Shown here in pieces: positions 7,011-15,861 of a stretch of DNA of 64,000 nucleotides; position 1 is the stretch's first letter; each line of letters opens with the position of its first letter. Source of the DNA: Natronoarchaeum mannanilyticum (GTDB taxonomy: Archaea > Halobacteriota > Halobacteria > Halobacteriales > Natronoarchaeaceae). The notes below the pieces were generated by a model. It made no database searches and was not told the origin of the DNA. It saw only the letters and a list, made by a program, of their open reading frames with translations. The DNA is taken from NCBI RefSeq assembly GCF_039522665.1, contig NZ_BAAADV010000007.1:496001-560000 (forward strand), read 5' to 3'. The position numbers were made by a program, and so were the translations under genes.

Positions 7011-8762
7011 ATGTCCGAGCACTTCGGCATCCTCGCGCTGGCGCCGCCGGTCCTGGCGATCGTGCTCGCGATGACGACCCGGCAGGTGCTGGTGTCGCTG
7101 TTCGCGGGGGTCTGGATCGGCGCGCTGCTGGTCGCGAGCTGGAACCCGATCGCCGCCACGGCGCTGACGATGGACTGGCTCGTCGCGGTCGTCCGGTCGC
7201 CGTTCGACACGAAGTTCATCATCCTGATCCTGTTCATGGGCGCAGGGGCGGCGTTCATCTACCGCTCCGGCGGGATCCTCGCACTCGAGCGGTGGATCGG
7301 GGATCGGGTCGACACCGCCCGCGAGTCCCAGATTCTCACGTGGCTGATCGGCGTGTTCATCTTCTTCGATTCGTATACGAGCACGGTCGTGACGGGCAAC
7401 GCGACGCGAGAGCTCTCCCAGGAGAACCGCTCGTCGCGCGAGATGCACGCGTACGTGCTGGACTCGACGACCTCGCCGGTGACGACGTTCGGCCCCGTCT
7501 CGAACTGGATCGGGTTCCAGGTGTCGATGATCATCGCCGGCTTCGAGGCCGCGGAATTCACCGCGAGCGAACTGGGCGTGACGGCGTTCGGCCTGTTTCT
7601 GCAGTCGATCCCGTGGAACCTCTACTGCTTCATGGCGTTTTTCATGGTCGGGTTCATCGCGATCACCCAGCGCTTCTTCGGGCCGATGCTCGACGCCGAG
7701 TGGCGGGCGCGCTCGACCGGGCGGACGATCCGAGAGGACGCCACGCCGCTGTCTGACGTCTCGGCCGACGTCGGCGAGCCCAGCGAGAAGAATCCGACGC
7801 TCGTGAACTTCTTCGTCCCGATCATCGTCCTACTCGTCGTCGGGCTCGTCTCGATGTGGTATCTCGGCGGCGGCCACCAGCCCGGCGTCGACCTCGCCGA
7901 GGCGTTCCAGGAGACCGACGTCGCGCTCGGCTTGCTGTACGGCGCGTTCGCGTTCATGGTCACCGGGTTCGTCGGGTCGCTGGCCTACCGGACGATGGAT
8001 CTGGAGGAGGCCAGCGAGACGATCATCGACGGGTTCAACACGATGATGATCGCGCTGGCGATCATCGTGCTCGCCTGGGCGATCGGCTACGCCGCCGAGC
8101 AGGTCGGCACCGCACAGTACATCGTCGACGTGCTGGTCGGCAGCGGCATCCCCGGCGGGTTCCTGCCCCTGCTGATCTTCATCGCGGCGATGTTCGTCGC
8201 CTTCACCACCGGTACGTCCTGGGGGACGATGGCGATCCTGACGCCGCTGGCGATCCCGCTGGGCTACGAACTGGTCGGCCCCTCGGTGCTCCCGGTGCTG
8301 ATCGGCGTGCTGTTCGGCGGCGCGATCTGGGGTGACCACAGTTCGCCGATCAGCGACACCACCGTCATGTCCTCGATCTTCGCGGGCTCGGACCACATCG
8401 ACCACGTGAACACGCAGGTGCCGTTCGCCGCGACCGCCGCGGGCGCCACGATGGTCGTCCTGGTCCTGTACGGGTTGGGCCTCCGGAGCCCCATCGTCGC
8501 GCTGCCGCTCGCGTTCGTCCTGACCGCCGCGGCGGTGCTGGCGCTCAACAAGATCGACGCTCGTCGCAAAGGCCTCCCAGAGGTGATGCCGACCGCCGAG
8601 GCCATCGAATCCGGCGAAGTCGACGTCGATCGCGCGGAGAGAGGCGCGTCCGACACGAACAACGGCAGCTACGACCTCTTCGAGACGGTTCCGATGGTCG
8701 CGGTCGGCATCGTCGTGTCGTACGTCGCGCTCGTGTTCGTGTTCGCGGCGCTCGGTGGCTGA
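7011..8762 (+). CDS. nhaC: NhaC-type Na+/H+ antiporter family protein
   Basis: The 583-residue integral membrane protein has about 12 hydrophobic segments and NhaC family landmarks: FFDSYTSTVVTGNATREL, SPVTTFGPVSNWIGFQ, TGTSWGTMAILTPLAIPLG and GAIWGDHSSPISDTTVMSS. NhaC-type carriers exchange Na+ (or organic substrates such as malate, in related members) for protons across the cytoplasmic membrane. The start at 7011 begins directly with the first hydrophobic segment and has a strong AT-rich element at -30. The C-terminal region after about residue 500 is polar and acidic before a final membrane segment. The exact transported ion or solute is inferred from the family. Confidence 0.88.
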   Translation: MSEHFGILALAPPVLAIVLAMTTRQVLVSLFAGVWIGALLVASWNPIAATALTMDWLVAVVRSPFDTKFIILILFMGAGAAFIYRSGGILALERWIGDRVDTARESQILTWLIGVFIFFDSYTSTVVTGNATRELSQENRSSREMHAYVLDSTTSPVTTFGPVSNWIGFQVSMIIAGFEAAEFTASELGVTAFGLFLQSIPWNLYCFMAFFMVGFIAITQRFFGPMLDAEWRARSTGRTIREDATPLSDVSADVGEPSEKNPTLVNFFVPIIVLLVVGLVSMWYLGGGHQPGVDLAEAFQETDVALGLLYGAFAFMVTGFVGSLAYRTMDLEEASETIIDGFNTMMIALAIIVLAWAIGYAAEQVGTAQYIVDVLVGSGIPGGFLPLLIFIAAMFVAFTTGTSWGTMAILTPLAIPLGYELVGPSVLPVLIGVLFGGAIWGDHSSPISDTTVMSSIFAGSDHIDHVNTQVPFAATAAGATMVVLVLYGLGLRSPIVALPLAFVLTAAAVLALNKIDARRKGLPEVMPTAEAIESGEVDVDRAERGASDTNNGSYDLFETVPMVAVGIVVSYVALVFVFAALGG

Positions 8763-8839
8763 CGAGGTCTTTCCGAGTTCGATAGCGTCGTTCCGACTCG
8801 CGACACTCCCGGGAGACGATAGATCCTGACATTATTGTT

Positions 8840-8880
8840 GAAAATTTTCCTCATTGATAGATACATTTATCAGTATAATT
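8840..8880 (+). promoter_or_regulatory. AT-rich promoter region of the GH97 gene
   Basis: This is an unusually AT-rich island in a GC-rich window. It contains the palindrome GAAAATTTTC (8840-8849) and a TTTAT TATA-like core (8866-8870) 28-32 bases before the ATG at 8898. The palindrome sits upstream of the TATA element, where activators often bind. The gene may be sugar-regulated, but that is inference. Confidence 0.5.
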
Positions 8881-8897
8881 CCTCCCATCCACACGTG

Positions 8898-11800
8898 ATG
8901 TTCGACGAAAATAACGAGCAACAAAGCGCAGGGATCGGCCGGCGCGGATTCGTCGGCGGTATGGCGTCGCTGCTTGCCGCCTCGGCGTACTCGGCGTCCG
9001 TGCCCGAGGATGTCGCTGCGGAGGTTTCGGGGGGAGACGACTCGCCAGTCCAGACGGTCCGGTCGCCGGACGGGTGCGTCGAGGTGACGGTCGACGTCGC
9101 CGACGGGGTTCCGAGCTACGACCTCGTGTACGAGGGAACGACGGTCGTGGGAGACTCGGCGCTCGGGTTCGAGTTCCAGAACCAGCCGACGTTCCGCGAG
9201 GGCGTCTCGGTCACCGGGACCGAACGATCGACGGTCGACACGACGTGGGAACCCGTCTGGGACCGGTACGACGAGATCCGGGAGCACTACAACGAGCTCC
9301 GGATCGGTCTCGAAGAGATGGGGGACGGGCGATCCGGCACGCTCGAACTGCGCGCGTTCGACGACGGCTTCGGCTTCCGGTTCGTCTTCGGCGACGAGTT
9401 CGGCGACTTCGTGATCACGTCCGAGCGGACGGAGTACAACTTCGCCGGCGACTACACGTCGTGGTGGATCCAGAACGACTGGAACAGCTTCGAGTACGAG
9501 TACGAGGAGACCCAGCTGTCGGAGATCGCGTCGGCGCTACAGAACCAGACCGTCGCCGCCGCGGGCGGCGACGGCGTCCACACGCCGATGACGCTCGAAA
9601 CCGACGACGGGCTGTACGTCGGCGTCCACGAGGCGAACCTCGACGACTACGCCTCGCTGGGGATCGCGCCCCAGGGCGAGGGAACGACGCAGATGGAGTC
9701 GACGCTGGCGCCCTTGCCCGAGGGAGAGAAAGTCAAGGCGTCGGCGCCACACGTGACGCCGTGGCGGACGTTCCAGGTCGGGACGCGCCCCGGCGAACTG
9801 ATCGAGTCCAGCCTCAACCTGAATCTCAACGAGGACTACGATCCCGAGGTGTTCGAGCAGGGCGTCGACTGGATCGACCCCCAGAAGTTCATCGGCGTCT
9901 GGTGGCTGATGATCACCGGGCGCGCGGACTGGGAGTACAACCCGAACACCGACCAGTTCAACCCCGACGCCGATCCGCCGGGGGATCACGTCGGGAACCA
10001 CGGCGCCCAGACCGGCCGCGCGAAGCTGTACATGGACTTCGCCAGCGAGCACGGCATCCCCGGCGTGCTCATCGAGGGCTGGAACCAGGGCTGGTCGAGC
10101 TATCCGGGCGACGGAAGCGCCTTCTCGTACACGGACTCGTATCCGGACTTCGATCTCGAGGAGGTCACGGACTACGGGCCGAGCCTGGACGAGCCGACCC
10201 AGATGACGATGCACAACGAGACGGCGGGCGACTTCCTGAACTACGAGTCCCAGCTCGACGAGGCGTTCTCGCTGTACGACGACCTGGGCATCCGGACGAT
10301 CAAGAACGGCTACGTCGCCGACGCGGGCGATCTGGCCGGCGATGGCCACAACCACCACAACCAGGTGCTTGTCAACCACCACACGCTCGTCGCCGAAACC
10401 GCCGCTGCGAACCGCCAGATGCTCGACGTCCACGAGCCGATCCACCCGACGGGGCGCCGCCGGACGTACCCCAACCTGATGACCCGGGAGGGCGTCAAAG
10501 GCCAGGAGTACGACTCCTTCGGCTTCGTCAGTCCCGAGCACCACGTCACGTTCCCGTTCACTCGGATGCTCGGCGGTCCCGTCGAGTACACGCCGGGCAT
10601 CTTCGACATGGACTCGGGCTCCGGCGGCATCGAGTCGACGCGGGCCAAGCAGCTCGCGATGTACCCGACGTACTTCAGCGGCCTGCAGATGGCCGCCGAT
10701 CTGCCGAGCTCGTATCTCGCCGAGCAGCCTGCCACGCTGGGGGTCGGCGACGTCGCGCAGGCCGAGTGGGCCGACCTCGACGGCCTTGGGACGGCCGCGA
10801 GCTGGGCCAACGCGCAGGGCGAGCAGTACGTCGAGTTTGATCCCAACAGCGTCGACCCCGGATCGACGGCGTCGTGGACCGTCGAGGACGTCGACGAGGG
10901 CGGCGAGTACGTCCTCCACCTCCGGTACGCCAGCGACGAGGAGAACAACGCCGTGCCGGCCGACGTCGCCCGAACCGCGACCGTGCTGGTCGACGGCAAG
11001 AAGCGCGCGCAGGTCGAGTTCCCGCCGACGTACTACTGGGACACCTGGGAGTCGGTCTCGACGACGATCGAACTGGGCGCCGGCGACAACGAAGTCGCGA
11101 TCGCGCTGACCGACGCGGACTCGGGCGGGTTCAACCTCGACTCGATCGCCGTCACCGAGACGGGCGCGTCGATGCCCGAACCCGACGAGGACCCGATCCG
11201 CGGTCCCACCGTTCCCGAGTTCCAGTTTATCGAGGACGTCCCGGCGGCGTGGGACGACACGGCGGTGCTCGACGCCGAGATCGGCGACTACTCCGTCACC
11301 GCACGGCAGAGCGGCGAGGAGTGGTTCGTCGGCGCGATGACCGACGAGTACGGCCGTGCGCTCGACGTCCCGCTGGGCTTCCTCGACGAGGACTGGGAGG
11401 GCCCGGACGGGGACGACGATCACCCCCGCGGTCCCGGCAAGGGGAATGGCCGTAAGAAAGGCAAAGGCCACGAAAAGGGCCGTGGCAAGGGCCACGACAA
11501 GAATCGTAGCGACGGTCGCGGAAAGGGACACGAGAAAAAGAACGGCAAAGGCCACGACAAAGGCGAGGGCAAAGGCCACGATAAGCACGGAAAAAAGAAG
11601 GAGGAACGCGAGCCGTACGTCGCCGAGATCTACTCGGACGGCGCCGATGCCGACTACGACGAGAACCTCGCGGACGTGCGGATCGACGAGGTGCTCGTCG
11701 ACGCCGACACGACCGTGCTGGCGTCGATGGCAGGGTCGGGCGGCACCGCGATCCGACTTCGGCCGGCCGACAAGAAAGAGCGCAAGAAGTTGCCGACCTA

Positions 11801-12785
11801 CGAACCGCCCGAGCAGGAGATCCAGATCGACATCCAGGACGAGACGTTCGTTCAGGAGCCGTTCATCACCGGCACCGGCGAGAACGAGGGCGACTACGTC
11901 GGCGGCACCAACGTCGAGGTGCTCGTCGACGGCGAGGTGGTGGCGCCCGCGAACGTCCGCCTGCCGCCGAACTCCTCGGGCGAGACAGACACGGTGCCGT
12001 ACACCATCGGCGAGACGGGCAGCTACGACGTGACCGTCCGCTCGGCCGACGGCGAGACGCTCGCGTCGAACACCGTGACGGTCAACCCGCCCGAGGTCGT
12101 CACGACGCTCTCGGACCCCTCGGGCGACGACTACGGGCCCGGCGAGTACACCTACCCGAAGGCCTCGGCGTTCCAGGACGGCGCGTTCGACCTACTGGAA
12201 CTGACGGTCGAACAGACGCCGAGCTTCTACCGGTTCACCTTCGAGGTCGACAACCTCTACGACGCGTACGGCGGCGACTACGGGTTCTCGCCCCAGATGT
12301 TCGTCATGTGGGTGCGCGATCCGAGCGCGAGCGGCGGGACGAAAGGAACGCTCGACGATCTGGGCGCCAACGCCACGTTCGAGGCGCCGTGGCAGTACCG
12401 CCTCGAAGTCAGCGGGTTCACCCTGAGCGCCGTCGACGCGGGCGGGGCGTCGCTGACCGACGACGACGGCAACGTCGTCAACCCCTCGACGACCGCCGAC
12501 CTCGACAACAACACCGTCACGCTCCGGATCTCTCGCGAAGCGTTCGACGGCGCCGACGCAGCCGATCTGGAAGTCGTGCCGATGGTCCAGTCCGAGAACT
12601 TCGGCACGCTCCGAGGGGTTCAGGCTGGAGATGCGGGCAGCGACACGTTCGGCGGCGCGCAGGCCGGCGCAGTCGGCAACGCACCGCTCATCATGGACAT
12701 GATCACGCCCGACGGCGTCTCGCAGTCCGACGCGCTTGACTACTCGGCCGACGAGCTGGCGACGCTCCCGTTCGTCGAACTGTAG
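8898..12785 (+). CDS. Tat-exported multidomain GH97 glycoside hydrolase
   Basis: The 1295-residue protein starts with a Tat signal (Arg15-Arg16 in GRRGFVGG, then a hydrophobic run). The GH97 N-terminal domain covers about 50-300 and the catalytic barrel about 310-620. Catalytic-region landmarks are IEGWNQGW (Glu393) and three glutamates, 513, 531 and 537 (HEP, REG, GQEY), whose 18+6 spacing matches the acid and calcium ligands of the inverting alpha-glucosidase SusB as I recall them. A CBM6/35-like module (about 621-757) interrupts the barrel/C-domain junction, and a Lys/Gly/His-rich stretch (844-901) interrupts the GH97 C-domain. An Ig-like domain and a glucodextranase C-terminal-like domain (about 1060-1290) follow. 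Probable role: extracellular cleavage of alpha-glucans. The ATG at 8898 is preferred because the Tat motif follows it. Confidence 0.9.
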   Translation: MFDENNEQQSAGIGRRGFVGGMASLLAASAYSASVPEDVAAEVSGGDDSPVQTVRSPDGCVEVTVDVADGVPSYDLVYEGTTVVGDSALGFEFQNQPTFREGVSVTGTERSTVDTTWEPVWDRYDEIREHYNELRIGLEEMGDGRSGTLELRAFDDGFGFRFVFGDEFGDFVITSERTEYNFAGDYTSWWIQNDWNSFEYEYEETQLSEIASALQNQTVAAAGGDGVHTPMTLETDDGLYVGVHEANLDDYASLGIAPQGEGTTQMESTLAPLPEGEKVKASAPHVTPWRTFQVGTRPGELIESSLNLNLNEDYDPEVFEQGVDWIDPQKFIGVWWLMITGRADWEYNPNTDQFNPDADPPGDHVGNHGAQTGRAKLYMDFASEHGIPGVLIEGWNQGWSSYPGDGSAFSYTDSYPDFDLEEVTDYGPSLDEPTQMTMHNETAGDFLNYESQLDEAFSLYDDLGIRTIKNGYVADAGDLAGDGHNHHNQVLVNHHTLVAETAAANRQMLDVHEPIHPTGRRRTYPNLMTREGVKGQEYDSFGFVSPEHHVTFPFTRMLGGPVEYTPGIFDMDSGSGGIESTRAKQLAMYPTYFSGLQMAADLPSSYLAEQPATLGVGDVAQAEWADLDGLGTAASWANAQGEQYVEFDPNSVDPGSTASWTVEDVDEGGEYVLHLRYASDEENNAVPADVARTATVLVDGKKRAQVEFPPTYYWDTWESVSTTIELGAGDNEVAIALTDADSGGFNLDSIAVTETGASMPEPDEDPIRGPTVPEFQFIEDVPAAWDDTAVLDAEIGDYSVTARQSGEEWFVGAMTDEYGRALDVPLGFLDEDWEGPDGDDDHPRGPGKGNGRKKGKGHEKGRGKGHDKNRSDGRGKGHEKKNGKGHDKGEGKGHDKHGKKKEEREPYVAEIYSDGADADYDENLADVRIDEVLVDADTTVLASMAGSGGTAIRLRPADKKERKKLPTYEPPEQEIQIDIQDETFVQEPFITGTGENEGDYVGGTNVEVLVDGEVVAPANVRLPPNSSGETDTVPYTIGETGSYDVTVRSADGETLASNTVTVNPPEVVTTLSDPSGDDYGPGEYTYPKASAFQDGAFDLLELTVEQTPSFYRFTFEVDNLYDAYGGDYGFSPQMFVMWVRDPSASGGTKGTLDDLGANATFEAPWQYRLEVSGFTLSAVDAGGASLTDDDGNVVNPSTTADLDNNTVTLRISREAFDGADAADLEVVPMVQSENFGTLRGVQAGDAGSDTFGGAQAGAVGNAPLIMDMITPDGVSQSDALDYSADELATLPFVEL
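11427..11600 (+). repeat. KGH(D/E)K-rich coding repeat inside the GH97 gene
   Basis: Residues 844-901 of the GH97 protein are almost all Gly, Lys, His and Arg, with five copies of KGH(D/E)K at Lys856, 864, 876, 884 and 892. The DNA here is richer in A (AAAGGCCACGA units) than its surroundings. The frame is uninterrupted on both sides, so it is a real in-frame low-complexity insertion. Confidence 0.85.
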
Positions 12786-12853
12786 GGCCGCCCGACGCCT
12801 CGGCGACGCGACCGGACGAACACCTATCTTTTCGCGGCGCGTCCCGCAGCGTG

Positions 12854-13051
12854 ATGAGTAGCACTCGCTTCGAGGTCGAACGACCGGACGGCGAGGAACG
12901 CGGCGTGACGGTTCGCTGCCCCGAGCACGGCGAATCAGAGGAGTTCCGGCCCGGCGAGCGCGGCGGCGCGTTCTACTGCCCGGGCTGCGCGATGGAGATC
13001 GAGGTGCAGTTGCACCCGCCGGACTGGCGGGATCTGGGAGAACGGTGCTGA
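12854..13051 (+). CDS. Small zinc-ribbon-like haloarchaeal protein
   Basis: A 65-residue protein with CxxH (Cys22, His25) and CxxC (Cys42, Cys45) arranged as a one-zinc ribbon: VRCPEHG, then FYCPGCAMEIEV. The ends are acidic. A CTTTTCG element is 22-28 bases upstream of the ATG; a GTG directly before it could start one residue earlier. It follows the GH97 gene on the same strand but has its own promoter-like element. Function unknown. Confidence 0.75.
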   Translation: MSSTRFEVERPDGEERGVTVRCPEHGESEEFRPGERGGAFYCPGCAMEIEVQLHPPDWRDLGERC

Positions 13052-13057
13052 CCGGGC

Positions 13058-13306
13058 TCACTCGCCCGACCCGACGCCCGGCCGCGTTCCGGCGTCCCGG
13101 CCGGACGAGCGGACGCGGCGGTTGACGGCCGATACGACCCGGACGGCGAAGGCGACGTGCAGGACCGTCCCCAGCGACGCCGCCGCCAAGTAGCAGATCG
13201 ACAGCAGGCCGTTCCGGGCGAGAAAGCCGGACGGATCGATCAGGAACGACAACACTGTGAGCGGCCCCAGCACGAGCGAGACGACGACGGCCGCGAGCGC
13301 GTTCAT
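13058..13306 (-). CDS. Small membrane protein, two predicted transmembrane segments
   Basis: The 82-residue product has two hydrophobic segments (about 3-24 and 32-58) followed by an Arg-rich, presumably cytoplasmic tail. The ATG at 13306 is chosen because the first hydrophobic segment follows it and an AATAAAG-type AT-rich element lies upstream on the minus strand; a start 26 residues earlier would add a non-hydrophobic, Cys-containing extension. It ends 6 bases from the end of the convergent zinc-ribbon gene. No family recognised. Confidence 0.6.
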   Translation of the reverse strand: MNALAAVVVSLVLGPLTVLSFLIDPSGFLARNGLLSICYLAAASLGTVLHVAFAVRVVSAVNRRVRSSGRDAGTRPGVGSGE

Positions 13307-13435
13307 ATCACAGTCGAGAGGCGACGACCCAATAAAGATACGTCGAACGGGCGTCAGACGCTCGAACGACGCCGACGCGCACATGAGCTCTACTGTCGGC
13401 AGTCTGATTCGACACCGGTCGGACGGCGGCCGGAA

Positions 13436-14950
13436 TCAACGCCAGTCCCCGAACGGCTCGTCGGCAGCCGAGCGCCGGACGTACTCGGTTTGCATCTCCG
13501 CGACGGCGTCTTCGAAAGCGAGCCCGTCGTCCAGTCCCTCCCGGACGCGCGCGAGCTTCCAGCGACTCGGTGCCGTTCGGTCCGTCCACCGCGCCTCGAT
13601 CGGATCGAGGTACGTCTCGATCGTGTCGGACTCGACGCCCTGCTCGCGGAGGCCGCGCCGGGCGAGCGAGAAAATCTCGTCGTAGATCACCGCCGAGTCC
13701 GACGTCCGGTCGCCGTCGGCCGTGACCCACGCGAGATCGGCGTCGAGCCCGTCTTCGACGGCGGCGTAGAAGCTCCGCTCCGCGGCGTCCCGGTCGAGCG
13801 TCGCGATCGGGTGGTCGGTCGCGACGAGCCCGCGGAGGAGGCCGGCGACGAGACAGAGCAGGCCGACGTTGTCGGCGACCGTCGGCTGGGTGGGCAGCGG
13901 CCGGTACTCGATGCGGATCGACTGCCGGTCACCCTCGCCGACGGGCTGGCCGCCGGTGACCGCGCGCACCCACCGCCAGAAGGTGCCCCGCTTGTGGTCG
14001 AGTTCCCAGAAGCGGTCCTCGAACGTCTCGCGAGAGCCGTCGGCGACCCACTCGCGGAGGAACGGCGCGCAGGTCGGATCCGCGACCAGCGCGTCGAGAA
14101 CGTCCGTCGCCGAGGCCAGATCGTCGGGGACGCGCACCTTCTCCCAGGCGTCGTCGATCGACTGCTCGAAGACCGGGACGCGAAGCTCGTGGTGCGTCTC
14201 GTCGAGCAGCCGGTGCGGGTCGTCGAAATCGTACAGATCGGTCGGGAGCAGCGGCGAGTTCGTCGCCAGCGCGAGCACCGGCCCGAGCGTCCGGATCGCC
14301 GCGGCGTGATAGTCGGGGAACGACGCCGCGTCGGGGACCTGAACGTGGGGCTGGATCGAGCTGGTCAGCGACTCGACCAGGATCGTCGGGAACGAACAGT
14401 CGGCGCCCGGCACCGAGATCGACACCGACCCGCCGGCGCGTCGCAGGATGTGGTTGTCGATCGCGCAGTACCGCGGCGAGAGGGTCATGTTCTCGGCGAC
14501 GGTGACGCCGCCGCGATTCTCGACGGCCGAGAGGTAGTCGTGAGAGCCCTCCTCGGGCGGCTCGGTCCACATCGCGTCGAGGACGAACTCCAGCCCGGCG
14601 TCGCCGGCGGCCGCCCGCGCCGTCCGGACGTTCCGTTCGAGCTGGGCCGCCTGCGCGGCGATCCCGTCGTCGTCGAACGGCTCGGCCGCGGTGTTGAACT
14701 CGGCGTTGTGCAGCCCGAGCTCCCGGTCGCAGGGCCCCTCGAAGACCTCGTCGGGCACGCGCGCGAGCCGGCCGCGATCGTCGACGGCGTAGGCTTCCAG
14801 TTCGAGCCCGAGGCCGAAGCCGGGGCTGTCGAGCCGACCCGCGCGCAGGTCGGCGGCGAGTCGACCCGCCTGGTCGTCGACGCGCCGCTCGAACTCCGCC
14901 AGCGCGTCGCCGCGCAACGACCGCTCGACGAGTGCCGCAAACTCCGTCAT
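13436..14950 (-). CDS. GCS2-family carboxylate-amine ligase-like protein
   Basis: A 504-residue protein of the glutamate-cysteine ligase 2 type. The N-terminus contains GLELEAYAVD and LHNAEFNTAAEP, metal- and substrate-region acidic motifs of the family. The centre has SIQPHVQVPD and LGPVLALATNSPLLP, and the later QSIRIEYRPLPTQPT matches the family's conserved arginine region. True haloarchaeal GshA is nearer 360 residues, so this longer protein is probably a paralogue that joins an amine to another carboxylate. Substrates cannot be read from sequence. The start at 14950 (MTEFAAL) is chosen over an ATG 9 codons upstream. Confidence 0.75.
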   Translation of the reverse strand: MTEFAALVERSLRGDALAEFERRVDDQAGRLAADLRAGRLDSPGFGLGLELEAYAVDDRGRLARVPDEVFEGPCDRELGLHNAEFNTAAEPFDDDGIAAQAAQLERNVRTARAAAGDAGLEFVLDAMWTEPPEEGSHDYLSAVENRGGVTVAENMTLSPRYCAIDNHILRRAGGSVSISVPGADCSFPTILVESLTSSIQPHVQVPDAASFPDYHAAAIRTLGPVLALATNSPLLPTDLYDFDDPHRLLDETHHELRVPVFEQSIDDAWEKVRVPDDLASATDVLDALVADPTCAPFLREWVADGSRETFEDRFWELDHKRGTFWRWVRAVTGGQPVGEGDRQSIRIEYRPLPTQPTVADNVGLLCLVAGLLRGLVATDHPIATLDRDAAERSFYAAVEDGLDADLAWVTADGDRTSDSAVIYDEIFSLARRGLREQGVESDTIETYLDPIEARWTDRTAPSRWKLARVREGLDDGLAFEDAVAEMQTEYVRRSAADEPFGDWR

Positions 14951-15083
14951 TACCGGGGATTGGCAGCCCTCCGGCATAGACCTGTGGTCGGGCGGACCGC
15001 CGCGCCGTTCGTCGACGGCACCGGCCGGTCGAGCGGGGGCCCTGACGCGTACGATTTTCCGTCGCGACGACCTACCGTTAGAC

Positions 15084-15764
15084 GTGCAGCTGATCGCACA
15101 CAGGGGGTTCGGACATCGGTATCCGCAGAATACGGTTCGCGCGTTCGAGAGCGCCGCGGCCGTAGCCGACGGCGTCGAAGTCGACGTTCGCCGGTCGGGG
15201 TCGGACGACCTGGTCGCGAGCCACTACGGGCGGCTCCGACTGATCACGGACAGCGGCGGGCGCGTCGCGGATCACTCGGCCGACGAACTCGAATCGATGT
15301 CGGTTGAGGGGTCGGACTGGGGGATCCCGCGGCTCGAACGCGTTTTCGAAGTAGTACCGGACGACGTGACGGTCGAACTCGACCTCAAGGAGCCGGGGCT
15401 GGCGGACGCCGCGCTCGACGTCGCGGCCGACGCCGACAACGAGGTGGTCGTCACCTCCTTTTACTCCGACGCAATCTGGGAGGCGAGAGCGGCCGACGCG
15501 GATGCGGCGCTCTCGTACAACTTCGACGTGCGCCTCGATCGGCACCTGACGACGACGGAGCTGATCGGCTGCGAGCTCGCGAACGTCCACTGGTCGCTCT
15601 GCCTGGCGACGGATATCGTCTCGCGGGCCCACGAGCGGGGGCTCGACGTGTACGCGTGGCCCGTTGGCGCGCGCCCGGTCGCCTGGGCGGTCCGACGCCG
15701 CGGCGTCGACGGCGTCGTCGCGACCAACCCCGGCGTCTGCGAGTGGCTCGAAGGGCGAATTTGA
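15084..15764 (+). CDS. Glycerophosphodiester phosphodiesterase family protein
   Basis: A 226-residue TIM-barrel-type GDPD enzyme that would release alcohols from glycerophosphodiesters. Visible family residues are the catalytic His-Arg pair (AHRGFG, His5), GVEVDVR (metal-binding E-x-D), the second catalytic His in VASHYG and a late acidic strand VELDLKEPG. Two canonical positions differ: the usual PENT motif reads PQNT, and the usual HD reads HY. It starts with GTG at 15084, 13 bases after a CCTACCGTTAG element. It is the only frame with family similarity; activity may be altered by the substitutions. Confidence 0.85.
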   Translation: MQLIAHRGFGHRYPQNTVRAFESAAAVADGVEVDVRRSGSDDLVASHYGRLRLITDSGGRVADHSADELESMSVEGSDWGIPRLERVFEVVPDDVTVELDLKEPGLADAALDVAADADNEVVVTSFYSDAIWEARAADADAALSYNFDVRLDRHLTTTELIGCELANVHWSLCLATDIVSRAHERGLDVYAWPVGARPVAWAVRRRGVDGVVATNPGVCEWLEGRI

Positions 15765-15861
15765 GGTCGCCTCGTCGCCGCCGCGGCGACACTGGTCGAT
15801 CTCGCCCGGGTTCGATCGTCACTTGGGATACACTTTTCGTGGTCCGCGCGCCTGCACCAGT

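Noticed and set aside
9537-11588. Very long open frame on the opposite strand of the GH97 gene (over 600 codons)
   Set aside because: GC-rich third positions keep the antisense frame free of stops; its protein is Val/Arg/Asp-rich without any family motif, while the sense frame has clear GH97 domains.
11427-11600. Frameshift or sequencing artefact in the KGHDK stretch
   Set aside because: The reading frame continues in domain-like sequence on both sides, and units vary in a codon-wise manner.
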